Shown here one piece after another: positions 55,214-63,333 of a stretch of DNA of 64,000 nt. The first letter of the stretch is position 1. Each line of letters opens with the position of its first letter. Both the position numbers and the translations under genes were made by a program. Location of the stretch: contig NZ_LMDP01000001.1 of NCBI RefSeq assembly GCF_001425835.1, positions 435,476 to 499,475 on the forward strand. Direction: 5' to 3'. The DNA comes from Afipia sp. Root123D2 (lineage in GTDB: Bacteria > Pseudomonadota > Alphaproteobacteria > Rhizobiales > Xanthobacteraceae). The notes beneath the pieces are model-generated. The model did not search any database. It was not told the DNA's origin and was given only the letters and a program-made list of their open reading frames with translations.

Positions 55214-56637
55214 CCGGCTTGAACCAAAAACCGTCCGACGGCACTGCGAGGCGCATGATCGGCCTCCGGAAGGATAGGCGGCCTCGTCCTCCGAGGACCA
55301 CCGAGCCGGTGCGGCAGCGGTTGATATCGGAGTTTCAACCGGATGCGATCGAGGTCGAGGAAAGCACGCCTCCGCGTGTCGCGCGGATCACGCTCTATAC
55401 CGTGGTGGCGTTGATCGCCGCGGCCATCACCTGGGCGTCATTGTCCCAGGTCGATACCATCGTTGCCGCTCAGGGCAAGCTGATCTCGACCAGCCCCAAC
55501 ATTGTGGTGCAGCCGCTCGAGACGTCGGTCGTCAGGAAAATCCATGTCAAGGCCGGGGATGTCGTCGGACGCGGACAGGCGCTGGCGACGCTGGACCCCA
55601 CATTCTCGCAGGCGGACGTCGACCAGTTGCGGACCCGGCTCACTGCTCTCGACGCCAATATCCATCGGCTTCAAGCCGAACTGAACAATCAGAAATTCAT
55701 CGGGGTGGACCCGGGCAATCAGGATCAGGTCCTGCAGGCGAAGCTGTTTGCCGAGCGCAAGGCGTTCTATGAAACGTCGTTGCGGAACTACGATGCGCAG
55801 ATTGCCAGTGCGCAAGCCAATCTGAAGACCAGTCAGAGCGAGGAAGTCACGCTGCAACAGCGGCTCGAAACGCTGCGGTCGATCGAGACCATGCGAGAGA
55901 CGCTGATGGACAAGGCAGTCGGTTCAAAATTGAATTATCTGCTGTCGCGCGATGCTCGCCTTGATGTCGATGGCAATCTCGCTCGCTTGCGCGGCAATCA
56001 GGTCGACTACACGCACCGTATTGAGCGATCGCGGGCGGAGCAGCAGACATTCATCGAGGATTTCCGCCGGACCGCTTATCAGGATCTGGTTGACGCGATT
56101 GCCAAACGCAACAGCGCGGTGGAAGACCTGAAGAAGGCCGAGTTGCGGCAGCAATTGATTGTTCTGAAAGCGCCTGTGGATTCAATAGTACTCGAGATCG
56201 CGAGCCGCACGGTGGGCTCGGTGGTACGCGAGGCTGAAACGCTGTTTGTCCTGGTACCGCGCAACGAGAAGCTTCAGGCGGAAGTGAATGTCGAAGGGAA
56301 GGATATTGGGCAGGTTGCTGTCGGCCAGTCCGTGCGGCTGAAGTTCGACGCCTTTCCATTCCAGAAATATGGCACCGGGCACGGCACCGTTCGTGTCGTG
56401 AGCAGGGACTCGTTCGCGCCGGACACCAAGAACGACGCAACGCGCCATATGTCGTCGCCTTATTATCGCATCCTGATCGACGTCGATGAGGCGCGGCTGC
56501 GATCCCAGCCGGCGGATTTCCAGATGATTCCGGGAATGGCGGTGACGGCCGAGATGAAAGTTGGGCACCGGAGTGTGATGTCTTACTTCCTCTACCCGCT
56601 GATCCGCGGACTGGATGAAAGCATACGCGAACCCTAG
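55210..56637 (+). CDS. Type I secretion membrane-fusion (HlyD-family) adaptor
   Basis: 475 residues. A short cytoplasmic start, one membrane helix near 58-78 (ITLYTVVALIAAAITWASL), a lipoyl-like half (SPNIVVQPLETSVVRKIHVK and GQALATLDPTFSQADV), a long coiled coil (190-330), then the second lipoyl half and a C-terminal beta barrel ending ILIDVDEARLRSQPADFQMI and IPGMAVTAEMKVG. It bridges the ABC protein to an outer-membrane TolC-type channel, which is not encoded in this window. The ATG overlaps the ABC gene stop. Confidence 0.94.
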   Translation: MTGLNQKPSDGTARRMIGLRKDRRPRPPRTTEPVRQRLISEFQPDAIEVEESTPPRVARITLYTVVALIAAAITWASLSQVDTIVAAQGKLISTSPNIVVQPLETSVVRKIHVKAGDVVGRGQALATLDPTFSQADVDQLRTRLTALDANIHRLQAELNNQKFIGVDPGNQDQVLQAKLFAERKAFYETSLRNYDAQIASAQANLKTSQSEEVTLQQRLETLRSIETMRETLMDKAVGSKLNYLLSRDARLDVDGNLARLRGNQVDYTHRIERSRAEQQTFIEDFRRTAYQDLVDAIAKRNSAVEDLKKAELRQQLIVLKAPVDSIVLEIASRTVGSVVREAETLFVLVPRNEKLQAEVNVEGKDIGQVAVGQSVRLKFDAFPFQKYGTGHGTVRVVSRDSFAPDTKNDATRHMSSPYYRILIDVDEARLRSQPADFQMIPGMAVTAEMKVGHRSVMSYFLYPLIRGLDESIREP

Positions 56638-56654
56638 CTGTGGAATCACAATCG

Positions 56655-57827
56655 ATGAATATCAGCCAGACTTTTAGTGGTGGAGAGAACGTGGCTCGGT
56701 TGGCTGGCGCCAGCCGATCGCAATACTCGCCGCTGATCACGTATGCCCTGAAGGGCCTTCAGCAGTGCTGGATGCCGGATCACGGCCGCTGGTCTCACAT
56801 CTATCATCTTGACGGCAGGAGCCAGCCCAACCAGTCGGTTCCGCACAGTGACGTGTTCTATTCGCTCAACGTGCTTCTGGGCATGTCGCGTCTCAAGGTT
56901 AAGCCGGCTGATATCGACTGTGCGAAGATTTTCGAGCGGAACGTGGTGCTGCTGCCGCAGCTGCCGGTTGCGAAGTATGCATATGGCATGGCGCTGTGGG
57001 CGGCGGCGGAACTCAAACTCGAGATACCGGAGAACGTCGCTGGTGCGATCGATAGCCTGCTGTCGAATGAGCGCGAGTGGACGGCATTCCGTGCACAGGA
57101 TATCGGAATGCTGGTGTCGGGCATTGTCGCCCAGTCACGGGCGGGCAACAATCGGTGGCGCCGCTTTGCGCAACCTCTCTTTGCATTTCTCGTGCGTGGC
57201 TATCGCGGTCCGGCCGGTTTGTTTTTCGATGAACCGACGGGCTTTCGGCGGCGCTTCGCGTCCTTCGCCACCCAGACTTATCTGACTCTGGCCTGCTATC
57301 ACTATGGAGATTTCGCAGGCGACGCCACGGCGATCGATATCGCTAAAAGGTGCACCTGGCGGCTGATCGCCTTGCAGGGCCCTCAAGGCGAGTGGCCGTG
57401 GTTCTTCGATGCGCAGAACGGTCGCATTCTCGATTTCTATGAAGTGTATTCGGTGCATCAGTATGGAATGGCGCCGGCCTTCCTCGAATGCGCCGCACAG
57501 CATGACGTCCGTGAAGCGCGGGCGGCGCTGATCAAGGGCTTCAAATGGGTGCTCGGCGACAATCAGCTCGGGCGGTCGATGATGGTCCCCGACAAGAAAC
57601 TGAGCATTCGATCGCAGGTCAGAAAAGGGGAGCTGCATACCAACCGGCTGCGTATGTTGCGGGCTCTTCGCAATGCTTATTTTTCACGGCCGGCGGCGCT
57701 GATCGATCCCGCCGATATCGACTTGCGATTGGAATGCCGCAGTTACGAACTTGGGTGGATCCTCTGGTCGTTTGGCCAGCGCACGGATCTGGACGAACTG
57801 ACGCATCATCCGGCATTCAGTGGCTAG
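56655..57827 (+). CDS. Hypothetical protein with alpha/alpha-toroid-like helical repeats
   Basis: 390 residues from the ATG at 56655 (a GTG at 56640 is the alternative). There is no signal peptide. Repeated helical hairpins with aromatic residues (LITYALKGLQQCWMPDHGRW, PQGEWPWFFDAQNGRILDFY, YSVHQYGMAPAFLECA) recall six-hairpin glycosidases or prenyltransferase-like toroids. It lies 17 bases after the adaptor gene and ends the secretion operon. Sugar-related processing is plausible but not shown. Confidence 0.7.
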   Translation: MNISQTFSGGENVARLAGASRSQYSPLITYALKGLQQCWMPDHGRWSHIYHLDGRSQPNQSVPHSDVFYSLNVLLGMSRLKVKPADIDCAKIFERNVVLLPQLPVAKYAYGMALWAAAELKLEIPENVAGAIDSLLSNEREWTAFRAQDIGMLVSGIVAQSRAGNNRWRRFAQPLFAFLVRGYRGPAGLFFDEPTGFRRRFASFATQTYLTLACYHYGDFAGDATAIDIAKRCTWRLIALQGPQGEWPWFFDAQNGRILDFYEVYSVHQYGMAPAFLECAAQHDVREARAALIKGFKWVLGDNQLGRSMMVPDKKLSIRSQVRKGELHTNRLRMLRALRNAYFSRPAALIDPADIDLRLECRSYELGWILWSFGQRTDLDELTHHPAFSG

Positions 57828-57853
57828 GATCGTCGGATCGCGACCTGACGCCG

Positions 57854-58774
57854 CTAGACGCCGACTTCGCGGTTCCAGACCACGGCCTGGCTCTCCCTGA
57901 GCAGGCTTGCCATTTTCCGCGCGCGATGGGCGCGAATGGCGAAAAGGATCATGATGGCTTTAAGGCGCGGGGTGAGGCCCGCAATCCGGTCGCTGCGCAG
58001 AACTATTTCGATGTCGATAATCGGCGAACCCAGAACCGCCACCGACCGCAGGAGCCAGCGCCATTTCCACGCCGGCTCGCGCTGCGCCATGTTCAGATAA
58101 TGCTGGATTTGCCGGTCCCATTTGATGCGCAGTTCCCGCAGGGATTTACGGGCAGGGTGAAAAACGATCATCTCCGGAACGTAGTGGAATCTGAATCCCG
58201 CTTCGCGCGCCCGCTGCCCCCAGTCCATGTCTTCCGCAAACTGGATCCCGAGAAAAGGTGCGACCTTCTGCAGGTCCATTCTTCGTCCGGCGAGATTGGC
58301 CGTGACGGAATAGCCCTGCTTTTCGACATATAGCTTGTTCCGGAACCCGAACACGGTTTCGTACGCTTCCACCGCGGTGAACGCGGTTGGGTCATCGCGC
58401 CAGATCCGGACGTCGCCGCCCAGAATTGTCCCAGCCGGGATTGAATCAAAGGCTCTTATCGCGCTTCCGATCCAGTCCGGGTGAGCGCGGCAATCGGCAT
58501 CCAGAAACATCAGGATATCGCCGGTCGCGCTGCGAATTCCGGCGTTGCGCGCCGGCCCCGGACCCGGCTGCGGCTCATGAAGCAGGCGTACGCCGGGATA
58601 GCGCGCCACAGTTTCCGCTGGCGGGCTTTTCGAGCCGTTGTCGACCACGATGATTTCGTAAAGCGACCTGTCGATGCTTTGGGCACACAGCGTGCCAAGG
58701 CAGACGTTCAGCATCTCCGCCTGGTTGAGGTGCGGGATTATGACTGAAACCACCGGCCGATTTAATTCTGTCAT
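57854..58774 (-). CDS. Family 2 glycosyltransferase
   Basis: 306 residues from the ATG at 58774 (a TTG at 58804 would add ten residues). GT-A fold: VSVIIPHLNQAEMLNVCLGT, YEIIVVDNGSKSPP, PGPARNAGIRSATGDILMFL with DADCRAHPDW (the DxD metal site) and FAEDMDWGQRAREAGF (the ED base motif). A C-terminal hydrophobic helix may hold it to the membrane. It is convergent with the toroid gene and divergent from the WecG-like gene, and likely adds one sugar to the surface polysaccharide. Confidence 0.9.
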   Translation of the reverse strand: MTELNRPVVSVIIPHLNQAEMLNVCLGTLCAQSIDRSLYEIIVVDNGSKSPPAETVARYPGVRLLHEPQPGPGPARNAGIRSATGDILMFLDADCRAHPDWIGSAIRAFDSIPAGTILGGDVRIWRDDPTAFTAVEAYETVFGFRNKLYVEKQGYSVTANLAGRRMDLQKVAPFLGIQFAEDMDWGQRAREAGFRFHYVPEMIVFHPARKSLRELRIKWDRQIQHYLNMAQREPAWKWRWLLRSVAVLGSPIIDIEIVLRSDRIAGLTPRLKAIMILFAIRAHRARKMASLLRESQAVVWNREVGV

Positions 58775-58924
58775 CCCTGGTCTCGCGATCCGATCTGGCA
58801 ACAACCGGCAACCTGTTGGCGCTGGGCCGGATGTTCCGCCGCCACATTATAGCGGCGGCGGGTTCACTTCGCATGAAATAAGGCCGATGCGACGCGCCTT
58901 GCGCCCTTTTTTCATCGTTCCGAA

Positions 58925-59010
58925 AATTAACTAAGTCCGCTTTCAAATTAAATATATTGTATTTAATTCGATGGAGTATATTGTTTAAAGGATATTTAAA
59001 AGCAATAATC
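58925..59010. promoter_or_regulatory. AT-rich divergent promoter island before the ManNAc-uronate operon
   Basis: Contains CAAATTAAATATATTG, GTATTTAATTCG, TTGTTTAAAGG and GATATTTAAAAGC within 86 bases. It lies between the divergent family 2 glycosyltransferase and WecG-like genes, the same motif pattern as the other islands. Confidence 0.58.
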
Positions 59011-59050
59011 TCGGGTGATTGAATGTTGACAATCAAGTGGGGAGGGGAGA

Positions 59051-59845
59051 GTGCGCGACGTTCTTCTGGGTTGCCCCGTTGATGTTTTGACAATGGCCGA
59101 AACCGTTCATCTGGCGCGAGACGCCATGCGCACTCGGACAAGACTGCAGCATGTCGCGCTCAATGTCGCCAAGCTCGTCAACGCACGCAGCGATTCACTT
59201 CTCGCAGCCGATATCGGGGGCAGTGACCTGATCGGTATCGATGGAATGGGAATCGTATGGGCCGCGCGCCTGCTCGGCCTTCCGGTGCGTGAGCGTGTCA
59301 GCGGTGTCGATTTGCTGACCGAACTTCTTGCGGTTTGTGCCGCCGATGGCTTCAGGCCCTATTTCCTCGGAGCAACGCAAGACGTTTTGCATTCTGCGGT
59401 TCGCGAGACGGAGAAAAAGCATCCTGCGCTGCGCATGGCGGGATTCCGTGACGGCTATTTCACGCCGGATCAGGAAGCCGGCGTTGTCGCGGAGATCAGA
59501 AACAGCGGAGCGGACTGTCTGTTCATCGGCATGCCGACGCCGCGCAAGGAGCGGTTTCTGGCGGCTCACCGCGATGAACTCAATGTCCCGTTCATTATGG
59601 GTGTCGGTGGCTCGTTCGACGTCCTCTCCGGGAGCATCGACCGCGCGCCTGTTCGCATGCAGGCCATGGGCCTTGAATGGCTCTATCGCGTCTATCAGGA
59701 GCCGAGGCGGATGTGGTGGCGCTACGCCAAAACCAACGCGCTCTTTGCCGGAATTCTGGCGCACGCGATGATCCGTCACAACATCCTTGCACCGGCACAA
59801 TCGCGCAGCGTGCCGCACGTCAACTCGACCGGATCTGGAGGGTAG
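59051..59845 (+). CDS. WecG/TagA/CpsF family glycosyltransferase
   Basis: 264 residues from a GTG with GGGGAGGGGAGA directly upstream. Family motifs: LQHVALNVAKLVNARSD near 37, GGSDLIGIDGMGIVWAARLL, ERVSGVDLLTELL, then VGVGGSFDVLSGSIDRAP and GLEWLYRVYQEPRR. Members move N-acetylmannosamine or its uronic acid onto lipid-linked sugars. The next two genes make that sugar nucleotide, which fits well. It is the first gene of a wecB-wecC type operon. Confidence 0.92.
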   Translation: MRDVLLGCPVDVLTMAETVHLARDAMRTRTRLQHVALNVAKLVNARSDSLLAADIGGSDLIGIDGMGIVWAARLLGLPVRERVSGVDLLTELLAVCAADGFRPYFLGATQDVLHSAVRETEKKHPALRMAGFRDGYFTPDQEAGVVAEIRNSGADCLFIGMPTPRKERFLAAHRDELNVPFIMGVGGSFDVLSGSIDRAPVRMQAMGLEWLYRVYQEPRRMWWRYAKTNALFAGILAHAMIRHNILAPAQSRSVPHVNSTGSGG

Positions 59846-59847
59846 AC

Positions 59848-60966
59848 GTGGGAAAGCATTTCTTCGTTCTGTTGGGAACGCGACCGGAAGCCATCAAGCT
59901 GTTTCCCATCATCAATCGCCTGAAGGCGGATGGCGGCCCCACCCTGACCGTATGTGCCACGGCGCAGCATCGCCAGATGCTCGATCAGGTTCTTAAGCTG
60001 ACTCACATTGTTCCCGACGTCGATCTGAACGTGATGACGGCAAACCAGACGCTCGATCGGCTGAGCGCCCGTCTTCTCGAAGGCATTGGCGGCGTTCTCG
60101 ATCAGACGCGCCCGACCCGTGTCATTGTCCAGGGCGATACGACCACCGCCATGATGGGCGCTCTTGCCTGCTACTACCGGCGCATTCCGGTGTCCCACGT
60201 CGAAGCCGGATTGCGGAGCGGCGATATCTACGCACCATGGCCGGAAGAGGTGAACCGGAAGATCATTGGGTCGATCGCCGATCAGCATTTCGCGCCGACG
60301 GAGAGGGCCGCCAACGCCCTGCGGCGCGAGAATATTCCCAACGAGCGAATTCACGTCACGGGCAACACCGTAGTCGATGCGTTGCTGGCCGCGAAAGGCA
60401 TCGTCGATGCGGACCTCAAGCTGGCGTCGCGCTGGGACGATATCCGGGCGAGGCACGGCAATCGGCGCATTATCCTCGTGACGTGCCATCGGCGCGAGAA
60501 TTTCGGTGATGGCGTTCTCAACATTGTTGAGGCGCTGCTGACAATTCTCCGCAGGGAAGATGTGGCGATTGTCCTGCCGGTTCACCCGAATCCGAACGTC
60601 TACGACGTTCTTTCATCGCGCCTGTCGAACCATCCGCGCGTCGAACTGATCGAACCGCAGGAGTACACTGATTTCGTCAGCCTGCTGTCTCTGGCCTATC
60701 TCGTGCTGACCGATTCCGGAGGCGTTCAGGAAGAAGCGCCGACTCTCGGCAAGCCGGTTCTTGTGATGCGGGAAACGACGGAACGGCCGGAAGGTGTTGA
60801 AGCCGGCACGGCACTTCTGGTTGGCGCCGACACGCGGCGGATCGTCGAGGAAACCTTCCGGTTGCTCGACGACGATGATCACTACTCAGCAATGTCTCGT
60901 GCACACAATCCGTTCGGCGACGGTCTGGCGAGCGAACGGATTGCAAAGGTTCTTCTCGATGCTTGA
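59848..60966 (+). CDS. wecB: UDP-N-acetylglucosamine 2-epimerase (non-hydrolysing)
   Basis: 372 residues from a GTG with GGAGG 5 bases upstream (it spans the previous stop). Motifs: LGTRPEAIKLFPIIN at the start, VQGDTTTAMMGALA near 91, SHVEAGLRSGD, TCHRRENFGDG near 212 and LTDSGGVQEEAPTLGKPVLV near 286. It converts UDP-GlcNAc to UDP-ManNAc in the cytoplasm. Confidence 0.96.
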   Translation: MGKHFFVLLGTRPEAIKLFPIINRLKADGGPTLTVCATAQHRQMLDQVLKLTHIVPDVDLNVMTANQTLDRLSARLLEGIGGVLDQTRPTRVIVQGDTTTAMMGALACYYRRIPVSHVEAGLRSGDIYAPWPEEVNRKIIGSIADQHFAPTERAANALRRENIPNERIHVTGNTVVDALLAAKGIVDADLKLASRWDDIRARHGNRRIILVTCHRRENFGDGVLNIVEALLTILRREDVAIVLPVHPNPNVYDVLSSRLSNHPRVELIEPQEYTDFVSLLSLAYLVLTDSGGVQEEAPTLGKPVLVMRETTERPEGVEAGTALLVGADTRRIVEETFRLLDDDDHYSAMSRAHNPFGDGLASERIAKVLLDA

Positions 60967-62215
60967 CGTTCAGAAAGTCTCCGTCATCGGCCTCGGTTAT
61001 ATCGGCCTTCCCACCGCGGCCGTCATCGCCAGCCGTGGTATCAAAGTCCTCGGCATCGATACCAATCCCGATATCGTCAAAACCGTCGGGTCCGGCTCCA
61101 TTCATATCGCGGAACCTGATCTTGATGGCCTTGTGCAGAAAGTCGTGTCCAACGGCTCGCTGGTCGTCGGCACCGAGCCTGAACCGGCTGATGTGTTCAT
61201 CATCGCGGTCCCGACTCCGATCGATCACGCCAACCGGCCCGATCTGACCTGCGTGATGGCTGCCGTCGAGCGCATCACGGGGGTGCTCGCGCCGGGAAAT
61301 CTCGTGATCCTCGAATCGACGTCGCCGATCGGGACGACGGAACGGATATCGAAGAAGATCGTCGAGACGCGCCCGGACCTGACCGTCGGCACCGCCAATG
61401 GCAGCTCGATTTTCGTGGCCTATTGCCCGGAGCGCGTGTTGCCCGGCAGAATTCTCACAGAGCTTGTCAACAACGATCGCTGCATCGGCGGCGTTACCGC
61501 GTTGTGCGCGCGAAAGGCGCAACGATTTTACAAGATGTTTGTCCGGGGAGCTTGCGTCGCAACGACTGCCCGAACGGCGGAACTCGTCAAGCTGACGGAA
61601 AACGCCTATCGCGACACCAATATCGCCTTTGCGAACGAGCTGTCGCTGATCTGCGATCGTTACGAGATCAACGTCTGGGAAGCGATCGACCTTGCCAATC
61701 GCCATCCACGGGTGAATGTGCTTCGGCCGGGGCCTGGCGTCGGAGGCCACTGTATCGCTGTCGATCCGTGGTTCATCATCGACGCCGTTCCGGATCTTGC
61801 GCGGGTCATGCGGACGAGCCGCGAGGTCAACAATCACAAGACGGAAACCGTTATCGAACGCGCGGCCGCGCTGATCGACGATCATCCCTATGCCAACGTT
61901 GCCTGCTGCGGCCTCGCTTTCAAGGCAAACGTCGACGATCTGCGGGAAAGCCCGGCGCTCGAAATCGCGATCCATCTTGCCGAGAAATACGGTTCGCGCA
62001 TCAAGGTCGTGGAGCCGAATATTCGCAGTCTGCCTCCGGTGCTCGCCAATCACGGTGCGGAACGTATGGGCATCGATGAGGCATTACGGACCTGCGAGAT
62101 CGCCATTCTTCTTGTCGATCACGACGAATTCAAAATGGTGCCGCTGGCCGAGCGGCGTCATCTCGACGTGATCGATACGCGTGGCATTTGGCAGGATATG
62201 TCGGTGCGGTTCTGA
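60959..62215 (+). CDS. wecC: UDP-N-acetyl-D-mannosamine dehydrogenase
   Basis: 418 residues; the ATG at 60959 overlaps the wecB stop. NAD loop VSVIGLGYIGLPTAAVIA, then VPTPID near 88, ESTSPIGTTERI, LTENAYRDTNIAFANEL near 209 and the catalytic-cysteine motif GPGVGGHCIAVDPWFI near 258. It oxidises UDP-ManNAc to UDP-ManNAc-uronate. A closing GLAFKANVDDLRESPALEIA motif is present. Confidence 0.96.
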   Translation: MLDVQKVSVIGLGYIGLPTAAVIASRGIKVLGIDTNPDIVKTVGSGSIHIAEPDLDGLVQKVVSNGSLVVGTEPEPADVFIIAVPTPIDHANRPDLTCVMAAVERITGVLAPGNLVILESTSPIGTTERISKKIVETRPDLTVGTANGSSIFVAYCPERVLPGRILTELVNNDRCIGGVTALCARKAQRFYKMFVRGACVATTARTAELVKLTENAYRDTNIAFANELSLICDRYEINVWEAIDLANRHPRVNVLRPGPGVGGHCIAVDPWFIIDAVPDLARVMRTSREVNNHKTETVIERAAALIDDHPYANVACCGLAFKANVDDLRESPALEIAIHLAEKYGSRIKVVEPNIRSLPPVLANHGAERMGIDEALRTCEIAILLVDHDEFKMVPLAERRHLDVIDTRGIWQDMSVRF

Positions 62216-62280
62216 ATTTCCGGCGTGGAATGGAATTTATAGCAAGTGCGCTTTCATCGTTTCGAATGGTTTGGTGACAT

Positions 62281-63333
62281 ATGCAAGATAACCTGATTGG
62301 CATTGGTGTGATTGGTTACGGCTATTGGGGGCCGAACCTCGTTCGCAATTTTGCGAACAGTAAAGTCTCGCGCGTCGTAAGCGTGAGCGACCTTGATCCC
62401 GCGAAACTCGAAACAGTGAGCCGTCAGTATCCCGGCGTCGAAGTTACAACCGAGTTTCGTGATCTGCTCATGAACCCGGAAGTCGAGGCTGTCGCGATCG
62501 CAACGCCTGTCCATTCCCACTACAATCTTGCGCTCGCCGCATTGAGGGCGGGCAAGCATGTCTTTGTCGAAAAGCCCCTGGCGCAGACTTCCGAACAGGT
62601 GCGTCACCTCGTCGAGGAAGCGGAACGGCGCAACCTGACGCTGATGGTCGATCATACCTTCCTTTACACGCCAGCCGTTCAGAAAATCCGCAAGCTTATC
62701 TCCGACGGTGCCCTTGGCGACATCTATTATTACAACGGCGTTCGGGCCAGCCTCGGCTTGTTCCAGTGCGACGTGAACGTGATCTGGGATCTCGCGGTTC
62801 ACGATATCTCGATTATCCAGTATATTTTCGATGAGGCGCCGGTCGCGGTCTCCGCGACGGGGTCATGCCACGTTGCAGGAACGCCCGAGAACATGGCGCA
62901 TATCACCTTGTTCTTCGCCAGCAGCTGTGTCGCTCATGTCAGCGTCAACTGGCTGTCGCCGGTGAAGGTGAGGCAGACGTTCGTCGGCGGAAGCCAGAAG
63001 ATGATCGTCTATGACGATCTGGAGCCGACCGAGAAGATCAAAGTCTATGACAAGGGGATTACGGTGGATGGTCCCTCGGAGGTCGCTCATCAGCTCAGGA
63101 TCGGCTATCGTGCCGGCGATATGTGGGCACCCCATCTGGCGGCCACGGAAGCATTGCAGACCGAGGTCGAGCATTTTGTCGATTGCATTCGCACCAGTGC
63201 GACGCCCATTTCGAGCGGTGCAACAGGTCTGCGGGTGGTGGAAGTTCTTGAAGCCGCGTCGCGCTCGATCGCGGCGCAAGGCATTCCGGTTCGTTTGGGC
63301 TTGCCGCAAAGAATCACGGAGCTGGCATCATGA
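62281..63333 (+). CDS. Gfo/Idh/MocA-family NAD(P)-dependent sugar oxidoreductase
   Basis: 350 residues. Rossmann opening IGIGVIGYGYWGPNLVRNFA (core GYGYWGPN), then ATPVHSHYNLALAALRAGKH and VEKPLAQTSEQV (core EKP), typical of this family. Relatives such as WbpB/WlbA oxidise C3 of UDP-GlcNAc-uronate before an amino group is added. Its ATGA overlap with an acyltransferase gene fits synthesis of a 3-acetamido uronic acid; the aminotransferase would lie beyond the right edge (inference). Confidence 0.9.
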   Translation: MQDNLIGIGVIGYGYWGPNLVRNFANSKVSRVVSVSDLDPAKLETVSRQYPGVEVTTEFRDLLMNPEVEAVAIATPVHSHYNLALAALRAGKHVFVEKPLAQTSEQVRHLVEEAERRNLTLMVDHTFLYTPAVQKIRKLISDGALGDIYYYNGVRASLGLFQCDVNVIWDLAVHDISIIQYIFDEAPVAVSATGSCHVAGTPENMAHITLFFASSCVAHVSVNWLSPVKVRQTFVGGSQKMIVYDDLEPTEKIKVYDKGITVDGPSEVAHQLRIGYRAGDMWAPHLAATEALQTEVEHFVDCIRTSATPISSGATGLRVVEVLEAASRSIAAQGIPVRLGLPQRITELAS

